A stretch of 64,000 nucleotides of DNA from an uncultured Granulosicoccaceae bacterium (GTDB taxonomy: Bacteria > Pseudomonadota > Gammaproteobacteria > Granulosicoccales > Granulosicoccaceae). Shown here one piece after another: positions 18,236 to 27,156 of the stretch. Below the pieces are notes generated by a model. That model had not been told where the DNA came from, did not search any database, and worked only from the letters and a program-made list of their open reading frames with translations. How positions within the stretch are numbered: position 1 is the stretch's first letter; every line of letters begins with the position of its first letter. The translations under genes and the position numbers were made by a program. The stretch covers positions 45,034 to 109,033 of the forward strand of contig CALLMF010000033.1 of NCBI GenBank assembly GCA_938006335.1, in the 5' to 3' direction.

Positions 18236-20386
18236 ATGTCATCTCCGATTTCCTCATGGCGCCTCGATGCCGCCAACACCACTGTCTGTGTGCTCACCGG
18301 CAAACACGTGCCGGAATTGCATTATTTTGGACCTGCACTGGGTGCCGAGATCACGGCAGAGGAGCTGCGACAACTCAGTGACGACTCGGTGCTGCACGCC
18401 TCACTGGATGAGCCGACAGCCCTCTCCCTGTGCCCGCAGGCAAGCCTCGGACACGCAGGCTCGCCTGGCCTTGCCGCGCATCGCAACGGCAAACGCTTTG
18501 CGCACCGCCTGCAGCACGTGCACACCGAACACAAGGCAAACTCGCTGAGTTTTCAGCTGGCCGATGCCTCTGCGGGCATCGAGATGCATCTGACCTTGAA
18601 GCTCGATGAACTGACATCGATCCTCACGATTAACACCGCAGTGGTCAACCGCGGCGAGGATGACCTGACCGTAGACTGGCTTGCGAGCGCCACCCTGCCG
18701 CTGCCAGAGGATCACACCGAACTGCTGAGCCAGCACGGGCGTTGGGGCGGAGAGTTCAGTGAATACCGCCGTGCGCTGCACCCCGGGCTTACCGACATCA
18801 GTAACCGCCACGGGCGCACCAGCCACGAGCACGCCCCCTGGGTGATGACCGGGCCACAGGGGTTTGGCGACCAGCACGGGGAGGTGCTGTGTTCACACAT
18901 CGCGTGGAGCGGCAATGCAAGCCTGCGTATCGAGCGTATGAACGATGGCCACGCCAGCGTCCAGCTCGGTGTGCTGCCCTTGCCGGGCGAGCTCATCCTC
19001 GCTCCGGGAGAACGTTTTGAGGCACCGCCGGTGATCGCGGCACGCGGCACAGGTATCAACGCGATCAGCCATCAGCTGCACACCCATGTGCGTCAGCATA
19101 TCCTGCCGCCGTGGACGCGCACCCCTCGCCCGATACACTCCAACAGCTGGGAGGCGGTGTACTTCGACCACTCGACCGAGAAGCTGTTTGGCCTGATCGA
19201 CGCCTGTGCAGAACTCGGCGCAGAGCGCTTCGTGCTCGACGATGGGTGGTTTGGCCGCCGCCGCAACGACACCGCAGGCCTTGGCGACTGGTTTGTCGAC
19301 CCCGAGGTCTACCCCGATGGACTGCAACCCGTCGTCGACAGGGTACGTCAGCACGGCATGCAGTTCGGCCTGTGGTTTGAACCCGAAATGGTCAATCCGG
19401 ACAGCGCACTCTACGAACAGCACCCCGAGTGGGTACTGAGACTCGACGGTATCGACACGCCTCTGGCCCGCTCGCAACTGGTCCTGGATCTGTCGATACC
19501 GGAAGTTCGACGCTACCTGTTCGACTGCATCACCCGCCTGGTGCACGAGTACGCGATCGACTACATCAAGTGGGACATGAACCGCGACCTCGTGCTTGCG
19601 GGCAACGGCGAACAGGCAAGAGCGCTCGCGCAACCGCCCGCGCTGTATCAATTACTCGAGCAGATACGCGCGTCGTGCCCAACGCTTGAAATCGAAAGCT
19701 GCTCGTCCGGTGGTGCGCGTGTCGACATGGGCATCCTGAAGCACACCGGCCGTGTGTGGACATCTGACAACATCGACCCGATAGAACGGGCGCAGATTCA
19801 AGCAGGCTTCTTGCGAATCTACCCGCCGGAGATCATGGGCGCCCATGTCGGCCACAAGGCGGCTCACCTGACCGGACGAGAAACCTCCTTGCACACGCGC
19901 GCCATCATGGCGCTGCAGGGTCAGTACGGCTTCGAGATCGATGCACGCCGACTGGATGCGACAGAACGTTCAGCACTTGCCCATTACACCGCCATGTACC
20001 GGAAGCATCGTGAGTGGCTGTCGCGTAGCGTCTACTACCGACTGGATGGGCAACACGACTCACTGGTCGCGAGCATGCAGGTTGCGGACGACGCGCGCAT
20101 CGCGCTGCTGACCGTTGTTGCCGTCACAGCACACCCGCACAGCCGACCCGGTCGTATCAAACTCGCAGGACTCGATGCCACAGTGCACTATCGTGTTGCC
20201 CTGGAGAGCCTCAATCGCGCGGAGATTGCGGTGTTCAGCCGTCAACTACCCCATTGGTTGAACGACGTTGACCGCGCAACCGATACGGGTCCGCTGATCA
20301 GTGGTGAGCTGTTGATGAAGACAGGCCTGCCGCTTCCGGTACTGCCTCCTCAGTCGGCCTTGCTGGTGTCGTGCCACGCAAGATGA
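18236..20386 (+). CDS. GH36 alpha-galactosidase
   Basis: 716 aa. N-terminal beta-supersandwich (about 1-290), (beta/alpha)8 barrel and C-terminal beta domain as in GH36. Catalytic motifs: nucleophile Asp447 in YIKWDMNRD and acid/base Asp511 in WTSDNID; also NSWEAVYFDH, FVLDDGWFG, FGLWFEPEMVNPDS and ESCSSGGARVDMG. No signal peptide is visible, so it acts in the cytoplasm on imported alpha-galactosides (melibiose- or raffinose-like), releasing galactose for the adjacent kinase. The stop overlaps the galK start by four bases (ATGA). First gene of the run GH36-galK-galT-GH42. Confidence 0.94.
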   Translation: MSSPISSWRLDAANTTVCVLTGKHVPELHYFGPALGAEITAEELRQLSDDSVLHASLDEPTALSLCPQASLGHAGSPGLAAHRNGKRFAHRLQHVHTEHKANSLSFQLADASAGIEMHLTLKLDELTSILTINTAVVNRGEDDLTVDWLASATLPLPEDHTELLSQHGRWGGEFSEYRRALHPGLTDISNRHGRTSHEHAPWVMTGPQGFGDQHGEVLCSHIAWSGNASLRIERMNDGHASVQLGVLPLPGELILAPGERFEAPPVIAARGTGINAISHQLHTHVRQHILPPWTRTPRPIHSNSWEAVYFDHSTEKLFGLIDACAELGAERFVLDDGWFGRRRNDTAGLGDWFVDPEVYPDGLQPVVDRVRQHGMQFGLWFEPEMVNPDSALYEQHPEWVLRLDGIDTPLARSQLVLDLSIPEVRRYLFDCITRLVHEYAIDYIKWDMNRDLVLAGNGEQARALAQPPALYQLLEQIRASCPTLEIESCSSGGARVDMGILKHTGRVWTSDNIDPIERAQIQAGFLRIYPPEIMGAHVGHKAAHLTGRETSLHTRAIMALQGQYGFEIDARRLDATERSALAHYTAMYRKHREWLSRSVYYRLDGQHDSLVASMQVADDARIALLTVVAVTAHPHSRPGRIKLAGLDATVHYRVALESLNRAEIAVFSRQLPHWLNDVDRATDTGPLISGELLMKTGLPLPVLPPQSALLVSCHAR

Positions 20387-21591
20387 GTCAGACGGACAAT
20401 CATACGGCGATGGATACCGACACCTTGTTACGGCGCTTCCGCGCCAAGTTCGGGCGCCCGTCAGAAGACACCGATGCAGAGCGTGTTTTTCACGCACCCG
20501 GTCGCGTCAACCTGATCGGGGATCACACCGACTACACGGGTGGTCTCGTCTTCCCCTGCGGGATTGATCGAGGCAGTCATCTGGTCATACGCCGCAATGC
20601 GACGGGTCGTTTTCGATTTGCGTCGACCAACTTCGAGCTGATGGGCGACCTGCACCGCGACGAGATAGACCGCAAATGGGGCGACACCTGGATCAACTAC
20701 CCGCTTGGCGTTATCGATCAGTTTCGTCGTCGCGGCATTGAAGCCGAGGGCGTCGATTGCCTGTTCAGTGGAGACATACCCAACGGCGCCGGACTCAGCT
20801 CTTCCGCCTCCATAGAAGTCGTGACTGCCGTCGGTCTGAACGCGCTGCTCGATGCAGGTCTCGACAATCTGGAGCTGGTGCGTCTGGCACAACAGGCCGA
20901 ACACGACTTCGTCGGCATGCAGTGCGGCATCATGGATCAGTTCGCCGTGGCGATGGCAGAAGCTGACCACGCGATTCTGCTCGACTGCCACAGCCTCGAG
21001 TATCGACAAGTGCCGCTGCAGCTGGAGGATCACGCACTGGTGGTCATCAACACCAACCAGCGCCGCGAACTCAATGAGTCTGCCTACAACGAACGGGTCG
21101 CCGAGTGCGCACGTGCGCTTGATCTGCTGGCACCTCACACCGGGATATCGCGCCTCGGTGAGCTGACGCCAGAAGCGCTGGACACCCACAAGGCATGTTT
21201 CGCACACGATGCGGTGGCGTTCTCTCGTGCACGACACGTCGCCACGGAAAACGAGCGCGTGCAGAATGCGGTACCGGCGCTGGAAGCGGGCAACCTCATC
21301 GAGTTCGGCCGACTGATGAACGCCTCGCACGATTCACTGGCGAGCGACTATGGTGTGTCCAGCGTACCGCTCGACACATTGGTGAGCGCGGCAAGGGCAA
21401 CCGATAGCGTGCTCGGCGCGCGACTCACAGGTGCAGGCTTTGGTGGGTGTACAGTGAATCTCGTGGCACAGGATGCCCTGGCACATTTTGAACGCTCGGT
21501 CGGCTTGCGCTACCGGGAGGCCACAGGTCTGACTGCGGACTTTTATCGTGTCAGCCCGGGTGCGGGTGCCAGAGTGGTAGAGATTGATTGA
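20383..21591 (+). CDS. galK: Galactokinase
   Basis: 402 aa. GHMP kinase with the galactokinase signature GRVNLIGDHTDYTGG near residue 38, the ATP loop NGAGLSSSASIEV and the C-terminal GARLTGAGFGGCTVNL. It phosphorylates alpha-D-galactose to galactose 1-phosphate, the first Leloir step. The ATG at 20383 lies in the ATGA overlap with the alpha-galactosidase and is preferred to the GTG at 20371. galT follows after three bases. Confidence 0.95.
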   Translation: MSQTDNHTAMDTDTLLRRFRAKFGRPSEDTDAERVFHAPGRVNLIGDHTDYTGGLVFPCGIDRGSHLVIRRNATGRFRFASTNFELMGDLHRDEIDRKWGDTWINYPLGVIDQFRRRGIEAEGVDCLFSGDIPNGAGLSSSASIEVVTAVGLNALLDAGLDNLELVRLAQQAEHDFVGMQCGIMDQFAVAMAEADHAILLDCHSLEYRQVPLQLEDHALVVINTNQRRELNESAYNERVAECARALDLLAPHTGISRLGELTPEALDTHKACFAHDAVAFSRARHVATENERVQNAVPALEAGNLIEFGRLMNASHDSLASDYGVSSVPLDTLVSAARATDSVLGARLTGAGFGGCTVNLVAQDALAHFERSVGLRYREATGLTADFYRVSPGAGARVVEID

Positions 21592-21594
21592 CTG

Positions 21595-22668
21595 ATGACC
21601 CAGCGTGATCCGACCGCAGTTGGCCTGAACGACGAGAACTGGCAGCGACGCTGGCAACCCCTTCTTGGACAATGGGTGGTGGTATCGGCACGCTCGGCCG
21701 GGCGACCCTGGTCTGGCGCTACCAGCAATGGAACGACAGAACGCGCCGCCAGCCACGACCCGGACTGTTACCTCTGCCCGCGCGTGCGCCGCGCCAACGG
21801 CACTGACAATCTCGACTATCAGGGGCCACTCGCCTTTGACAATGACTTCCCGTCCCTGTCGATGGAGGCGCCAGCATCAATCAACGATGACGCGCTATTG
21901 GCCGTTGCGCCGGCCCATGGTCGGTGCCGCGTGCTCTGCTGGTCCGAACGACACAACGCAACGCTTGCAAGCCTCAGCACCACAGAGCTTGAGCAGGTGG
22001 TGCGACTGTGGCGCGATGAATACGTGATGCTCGCCGCTCAGCCTGACATCGGCAATGTGCTGATCTTTGAAAACAAGGGCACCGAGATCGGCGTCTCCAA
22101 CCTGCACCCGCATGGCCAGATCTATGCGACAAGTTTTGTCACCGACACGGCCACGCGCATGCGCGAGCATCAGGCGGCGTGGTCACGCAAGCAGGCAGGG
22201 TCATCGCTGCTGCAGTCCTTGCTGCATCATCCTCACACCACCGATACGCTCCATGTCGATGGTGATGAGCACTTCAGTGTCATCGTGCCGTTTGCGGCGC
22301 GCTTTGCGTTCGAGACGTGGATCGTGCCGAACCGCCACGTAATGTCCCTTGCCGACATGTCCGATGCCGAGCTCGATAGTCTCGGGCAGCTGTATCAACG
22401 ACAGGTGCGTCGCTATGATCTTCTGTTTGACCGCGTCGCGCCCAACGTCAGCCTGCTGCACAACGCCCCGACCGACCATCACCCGGACAACCATCACTGG
22501 TGTTTTCATCTCGCGTTTCATCCACCGCTGCGCGATCCGGACAAGCTCAAGTATCTTGCAGGCTTTGAAAGCGGCTCCAACAACATCGTGAATCCCTTGT
22601 GCCCTGAGGAAGCGGCCAGCAGACTCCGCAGCATTGATGTCTCAGAGTGGCCGGAGCGCTTTGCATGA
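21595..22668 (+). CDS. galT: Galactose-1-phosphate uridylyltransferase
   Basis: 357 aa. The active-site His171-Pro-His173 lies in SNLHPHGQIYA, with the nucleophilic His173 uridylylated during catalysis; the zinc Cys pair is in DCYLCPRV. FENKGTEIGVSNLHP and the later ETWIVPNRHV / DHHPDNHHWCFHLAFHPP segments are family-typical. It exchanges UMP between UDP-glucose and galactose 1-phosphate. Neither UDP-galactose epimerase nor mutarotase is in this window, so these must lie elsewhere. The stop overlaps the GH42 start (ATGA). Confidence 0.94.
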   Translation: MTQRDPTAVGLNDENWQRRWQPLLGQWVVVSARSAGRPWSGATSNGTTERAASHDPDCYLCPRVRRANGTDNLDYQGPLAFDNDFPSLSMEAPASINDDALLAVAPAHGRCRVLCWSERHNATLASLSTTELEQVVRLWRDEYVMLAAQPDIGNVLIFENKGTEIGVSNLHPHGQIYATSFVTDTATRMREHQAAWSRKQAGSSLLQSLLHHPHTTDTLHVDGDEHFSVIVPFAARFAFETWIVPNRHVMSLADMSDAELDSLGQLYQRQVRRYDLLFDRVAPNVSLLHNAPTDHHPDNHHWCFHLAFHPPLRDPDKLKYLAGFESGSNNIVNPLCPEEAASRLRSIDVSEWPERFA

Positions 22669-24647
22669 CTGCGTCCGACACACTAAGAACCGGGGTGTGC
22701 TACTACCCGGAGCACTGGCCAGAGGAACGCTGGGAACAGGATGCGGCACACATGCGACGTCTCGGACTGTCCGTGGTGCGCATCGGCGAATTTGCGTGGT
22801 CGCGCCTGGAGACCGCCGACGGCGAGTGGCACTTCGACTGGTTGCAACGCGCGATGGACACGTTGCACGCCGCCGGCCTATCGATTGTGCTCGGCACTCC
22901 CACGGCAACGCCACCGGCCTGGTTGGTCAAGCGACATCCGGACATGTTTGCCGTTGATGAGCACGGGCACACGCGCGGCTTCGGCTCGCGCCGTCACTAT
23001 TGCTTCAGCTATCAGCCCTATCACGAACATTGCAAGCGCATCGTCACAGCCCTTGCCGAGCGCTTTGGCAAACACCCCGCCCTCATCGCCTGGCAAACCG
23101 ACAACGAATACGGCTGCCACGACACGATACTGAGCTACTCGCCAGCGGCCGTGGAGCAGTTTCGACAGTGGTGCAAGGAGCGATACTCCGATATCGCCTC
23201 ACTCAATGCTGCCTGGGGCAACGTGTTCTGGTCGATGGAGTACAGCGACTTCAGCGAGATCGAAGCACCGGTAGGCGCCGTGACAGAAACCAACCCGGCA
23301 CACCGTCTGGCCTATTGGCGCTGCGCAAGCGATGCGGTCATCGCCTTTGATCGCGTGCAGGTCGACATCATCCGTGCCCACTCGCCGGGGCGGGATGTGT
23401 CACACAACTTCATGGGTAACTTCGTCGAGTTCGATCACCACGCACTGTCAAGGCAGCTTGATATCGCCACGTGGGACAGCTACCCGCTCGGCTTCCTCAC
23501 ACGCGACGGCGTGGACCCCGACGAGCAGAAGCGTTACCTGCGGACCGGCTCACCGGACGGTGCGGCCTTTCATCACGATCTGTATCGTGGCTGCTGCAAG
23601 GGACGTTTCTGGGTCATGGAGCAACAACCGGGGCCCGTTAACTGGGCACCGTACAACCCGTCACCCCGCGATGGCATGGCGCGCTATTGGGGATGGGAAG
23701 CCTTTGCCCATGGCGCCGAAGTCACCAGCTGGTTTCGTTGGCGGCAAGCCCCCTTTGCACAAGAGCAGATGCACACGGGTCTGCTGCTGTCCAACGGTGA
23801 AGAGGACGTGGCTGCCGCAGAGGTATTGCAAGTCGCCCAAGAAATCGATGCGCTACAGACGGCTGGTGTCGACCTCACGACGCAACAGGCACCCGTGGCT
23901 CTGGTATTCGATTACACCGGTGATCGTGTTCAACGCAACCAGCAACCGGACGGGCGGACCCACGATCCGCTGCTGTTCACGCAGCAGGTGTACAGCGCCT
24001 GCCGCCGCCTCGGGCTAGACATCGATGTGGTCGCGCCGGACAGCGACCTCAGCGGCTACGCGCTGATACTCGTGCCCAACGCCACCATCGAGGACACAGC
24101 ACTGGTGGCGTCGCTCGCACAGGTCGACGGCACTGTGGTGTTGTTTCCGCGCACGGGCAGTCGAACGACGGAGTCGGCGATACCCGATGCCCTGCCCCCC
24201 GGGGCCTTTCGGCAATTGATCGACGTGACGGTCGTGCGCTCGGAAACCTTGCCACCGGAGGAATGCCCGGTGGCCCGTGGTGCCGAGACCTCCACGGTGA
24301 TGTCATGGCGCGAACGCATACGCAGCCCACTGACGCCAATCGCCACCTTCGATGACGGCTGGGGATTTCATTACACCAAGGGGCGCGTGCACTACATCAA
24401 CGCGATCCCGGAACCGCAGAGTCTCGAGCGGCTGCTGCAAGCCATCGGCCAGCGCTGCGGACTAACCATCACGACGATGCCGGAAGGGGTTCGGACGCGG
24501 CGTCGCGGCCAACTACGCTTTGCCTTCAACATCGGCACCGGCCCCGTGGCCATCGCAAAGCTGTTCCCGGAAGCGACAGCAGAGCGAGTACTGCTCGGCG
24601 CCCGCATGGTGGAGCCAGCCGGGGTCGTTGCCTGGCGGGTGGCGTAA
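22665..24647 (+). CDS. GH42 beta-galactosidase
   Basis: 660 aa. Starts with YYPEHWPEERWEQDAAHMRRLGLSVVRIGEFAWSRLE split over the GH42 barrel entrance; acid/base Glu148 in WQTDNEYGCHD and nucleophile Glu319 in FWVMEQQPG. A trimerisation domain and a short C-terminal beta domain follow. No signal peptide, so cytoplasmic. It cleaves terminal beta-galactose from imported oligosaccharides and, with GH36, lets the cell use both anomers. ATG 22665 was chosen for its four-base overlap with galT. Confidence 0.93.
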   Translation: MTASDTLRTGVCYYPEHWPEERWEQDAAHMRRLGLSVVRIGEFAWSRLETADGEWHFDWLQRAMDTLHAAGLSIVLGTPTATPPAWLVKRHPDMFAVDEHGHTRGFGSRRHYCFSYQPYHEHCKRIVTALAERFGKHPALIAWQTDNEYGCHDTILSYSPAAVEQFRQWCKERYSDIASLNAAWGNVFWSMEYSDFSEIEAPVGAVTETNPAHRLAYWRCASDAVIAFDRVQVDIIRAHSPGRDVSHNFMGNFVEFDHHALSRQLDIATWDSYPLGFLTRDGVDPDEQKRYLRTGSPDGAAFHHDLYRGCCKGRFWVMEQQPGPVNWAPYNPSPRDGMARYWGWEAFAHGAEVTSWFRWRQAPFAQEQMHTGLLLSNGEEDVAAAEVLQVAQEIDALQTAGVDLTTQQAPVALVFDYTGDRVQRNQQPDGRTHDPLLFTQQVYSACRRLGLDIDVVAPDSDLSGYALILVPNATIEDTALVASLAQVDGTVVLFPRTGSRTTESAIPDALPPGAFRQLIDVTVVRSETLPPEECPVARGAETSTVMSWRERIRSPLTPIATFDDGWGFHYTKGRVHYINAIPEPQSLERLLQAIGQRCGLTITTMPEGVRTRRRGQLRFAFNIGTGPVAIAKLFPEATAERVLLGARMVEPAGVVAWRVA

Positions 24648-24672
24648 GGCAGGCAAGCTCTGGTATCGTTCG

Positions 24673-24689
24673 TTGGAACTCTGTTCCAA
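24673..24689. promoter_or_regulatory. Putative IclR operator upstream of the sugar-binding protein
   Basis: Perfect palindrome TTGGAAC-TCT-GTTCCAA, 200 bp before the ATG of the binding-protein gene and 25 bp after the beta-galactosidase stop. It matches the site in the iclR/GH36 divergent promoter in 12 of 14 half-site bases. No clear -35/-10 pair could be fixed around it. Confidence 0.65.
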
Positions 24690-24889
24690 GCTGTCGTGAC
24701 ACGAGCGCTACAAGACTCGCCACGGCACAGCCGAGTACCGGGCCCGACAGCGCCCGTAACAAACCTGTTGCCCGACCCGCAACTCCGAGCGCTCAGCTTG
24801 CGAGATGCGTCAACGCTTTTCCCTGCAGTTTACGTCTGTATTTCTTGACCTGTCATTTACTGGCATTTCACCACTGGAGCTGACTACAC

Positions 24890-26125
24890 ATGTTGAATCC
24901 CTCTCGCCGTCTACTGGCGGCACTGGTAGCGAGCGCAGCGCTCTCTGCCCCGGCCTTTGGCGCCGATCTCGTCATCAACTTCGATGACCTGAACCCCGAC
25001 AAGAAGGCGGCCTTCGATGCCGTGGTTGCGGCTTTCCAGGAAGCCAACCCTGACATGGAAATCGAGGTCAACAACCAGGACCGCGAAGCCTACAAGACCG
25101 CGATCCGCAACTTCCTGACCGCTGATGCTCCGGACGTCGCTGCCTGGTATCCGGGCAACCGCATGGCGCCCTTCGTCAATGCCGGCCTGTTCGAGCCGAT
25201 CAGCGATCTCTGGGAATCCGAAGGTCTCAACGAATCCTTCGCGTCCATCATGCCGACCATGACCATGAACGGCGAGCAGTGGGGCGTGCCTTACTCCTAC
25301 TACCAGTGGGGCATCTACTACCGTGCCGACGTACTTGAAGAGCTCGGTGTCACCCCTCCGGAAACCTGGGACGACCTGCTCGCTGCCTGCACCACCATCG
25401 ACGAAGCCGGGAAGGACTGCTTCACCATCGGTACCAAATTCCTGTGGACCGCAGCCGGTGTTTTCGATTACCTGAACCTGCGCACCAACGGCTACGACTT
25501 CCACAACGCACTTACCGCCGGTGAAGTCTCGTTTACCGACCCGAAGGTCGTCCAGGTCTTCGAGCACTGGAAAGAGCTGGTAGAGCCGGGGCACTTCGTC
25601 GAGAATCACGCCACCATGAGCTGGCAGGATGCGCTCGCCCCCTTCGTATCCGGCGATGCTGCAATGTACGTCATGGGTAACTTCGCGATTGGCGCGATGA
25701 CCGAAGCGGGCCTGACCGAAGACCAGATCGGCTACATCCCCTTCCCGACCATCAACCCCGACGTTCCGCGTGCAGAAGACGCACCGGCGGATGCGCTGTT
25801 CATCCCCTCTGGCGCAAAGAACAAGGAAAACGGCAAGAAGTTCCTCGCCTTTGTTGCCACTCCGGAAATCCAGACCCAGTGGAACGAAGCGATCGGCCAA
25901 CTGCCACCTAACGCCAACGCAACCGTCGGTGATTCCAAGTTCCTGCAGCAGGGTTTTGAAACCCTAAGCACCGCGGCGGGTCTTGCACAGTTCTTCGACC
26001 GCGATGCCCCGGCAGAGATGGCCAAGGCAGGCATGGAAGGCTTTCAGGAGTTCATGCTGAACCCGGATCGTCTCGACAAGATCCTCGAGCGTCTGGACAA
26101 GGTACAGCAGCGCGTTTACCGCTAA
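24890..26125 (+). CDS. Sugar ABC transporter substrate-binding protein (family 1)
   Basis: 411 aa. Signal peptide ending AFGA-D (about residue 25), then a family-1 periplasmic binding protein: VVAAFQEANPDMEIEV, TADAPDVAAWYPGNRM, WGVPYSYYQWGIYYRAD, PETWDDLLAACTTI, VMGNFAIGAMTEAGL, FIPSGAKNKENGKKFLAF. It captures an oligosaccharide, by context a galactoside, for the two permeases downstream. A GGAG lies about ten bases before the ATG. The strong operator-like palindrome at 24673 and a hairpin just after the stop suggest regulated and higher expression than the permeases. Confidence 0.9.
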   Translation: MLNPSRRLLAALVASAALSAPAFGADLVINFDDLNPDKKAAFDAVVAAFQEANPDMEIEVNNQDREAYKTAIRNFLTADAPDVAAWYPGNRMAPFVNAGLFEPISDLWESEGLNESFASIMPTMTMNGEQWGVPYSYYQWGIYYRADVLEELGVTPPETWDDLLAACTTIDEAGKDCFTIGTKFLWTAAGVFDYLNLRTNGYDFHNALTAGEVSFTDPKVVQVFEHWKELVEPGHFVENHATMSWQDALAPFVSGDAAMYVMGNFAIGAMTEAGLTEDQIGYIPFPTINPDVPRAEDAPADALFIPSGAKNKENGKKFLAFVATPEIQTQWNEAIGQLPPNANATVGDSKFLQQGFETLSTAAGLAQFFDRDAPAEMAKAGMEGFQEFMLNPDRLDKILERLDKVQQRVYR

Positions 26126-26141
26126 GCGCTGATTGACCTCA

Positions 26142-26178
26142 AGCAGGGCTGGCCAACGCCGGCCCTGCTGTTGTATTT
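26142..26178 (+). terminator. Hairpin between binding protein and permease genes
   Basis: AGCAGGGC (26142-26149) pairs with GCCCTGCT (26162-26169), with further GGC/GCC pairing inside, followed by a T-rich TTGTATTT. It probably acts as a partial terminator or mRNA stabiliser so that the binding protein is made in excess. Confidence 0.6.
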
Positions 26179-26218
26179 ACCCCTGCGGTTGTTTTGTTTG
26201 AAGGGCCTGAGCCGACGC

Positions 26219-27127
26219 ATGAGCAGCACAGAGACCGTACCGTCGTACAGCTGGTGGAAGCGCAACCGCATGGCGCTGTCGCCCTGGCTGTTTTTGGTAC
26301 CGGGCTTGCTGTTCTTTTCCGTCTACGTCATCGCGCCGATCTTCCAGTCGATCCTCTATTCGTTCTACGAATGGGACGGACTCGGCGAAAAGATCTGGAT
26401 AGGCACGCGTAACTACGAGGAGCTGCTCGACGACGACCGCTTCTATACCTCGCTCAAGAACAACGTCATCTGGCTGGTGCTCTACATGCTCGCCGTACCC
26501 ATCGGCCTGGGTATTGCGCTGTTCCTGAATCAGACGGTCACAGGCATTCGCCTGTACAAGAGCCTGTTCTTCTTTCCGTTTGTGATCAGCCAGGTGGTCG
26601 TCGGGCTGATCTTCGGCTGGTTCTACAACCCGAGCTTTGGCATCGTCGGCAAGGTGTGGGAATTTTTTGGCGCCACGCCGCCCTCCATTCTTGGCGATGA
26701 AACGCTGGTGACCTACGGCATCATCGCCGCGGGCCTCTGGCCGCAGATCGCCTACTGCATGATCCTGTACCTGACCGGGCTCAACAACGTGTCGCCCGAT
26801 CAGATCGAAGCGGGCCGCCTTGACAACGCCCGCGGCTGGAAGATGCTCTGGTACATCATCATCCCACAACTCAAACCCGCCACCTTCATCGCTGTGGTGG
26901 TCACCGTGATCGGTGCACTGCGTTCATTTGATCTCGTCGCCATCATGACGCAAGGCGGACCCTACGGTTCGTCCAACGTGCTGGCCTACTACATGTTTGA
27001 AACTGCATTGTCGGAGTACGGCTACCGCATGGGCTATGGATCTGCAATTGCGACCGTACTGTTCCTGATCATGCTGGTGTACATCAGCTACTTCCTCTGG
27101 CGCATGTACCAGGACGAACAGCAATGA
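26219..27127 (+). CDS. Sugar ABC transporter permease (MalF-like)
   Basis: 302 aa with six or seven membrane segments, first PWLFLVPGLLFFSVYVIAP. The coupling-helix EAA motif reads EAGRLDNARGWKMLWYIIIP, typical of MalF/UgpA-type permeases. Forms the membrane channel with the following permease and is presumably driven by the ATPase at 16.1 kb. ATG 26219 chosen: upstream in-frame residues overlap the hairpin and are not conserved-looking. Confidence 0.9.
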   Translation: MSSTETVPSYSWWKRNRMALSPWLFLVPGLLFFSVYVIAPIFQSILYSFYEWDGLGEKIWIGTRNYEELLDDDRFYTSLKNNVIWLVLYMLAVPIGLGIALFLNQTVTGIRLYKSLFFFPFVISQVVVGLIFGWFYNPSFGIVGKVWEFFGATPPSILGDETLVTYGIIAAGLWPQIAYCMILYLTGLNNVSPDQIEAGRLDNARGWKMLWYIIIPQLKPATFIAVVVTVIGALRSFDLVAIMTQGGPYGSSNVLAYYMFETALSEYGYRMGYGSAIATVLFLIMLVYISYFLWRMYQDEQQ

Positions 27128-27156
27128 TCATCACCGGCACTCGAGGCGTCTAGGCC

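Noticed and set aside
24840..24880. TTGACC-based promoter before the sugar-binding protein
   Set aside because: No acceptable -10 hexamer at 16-18 bp.
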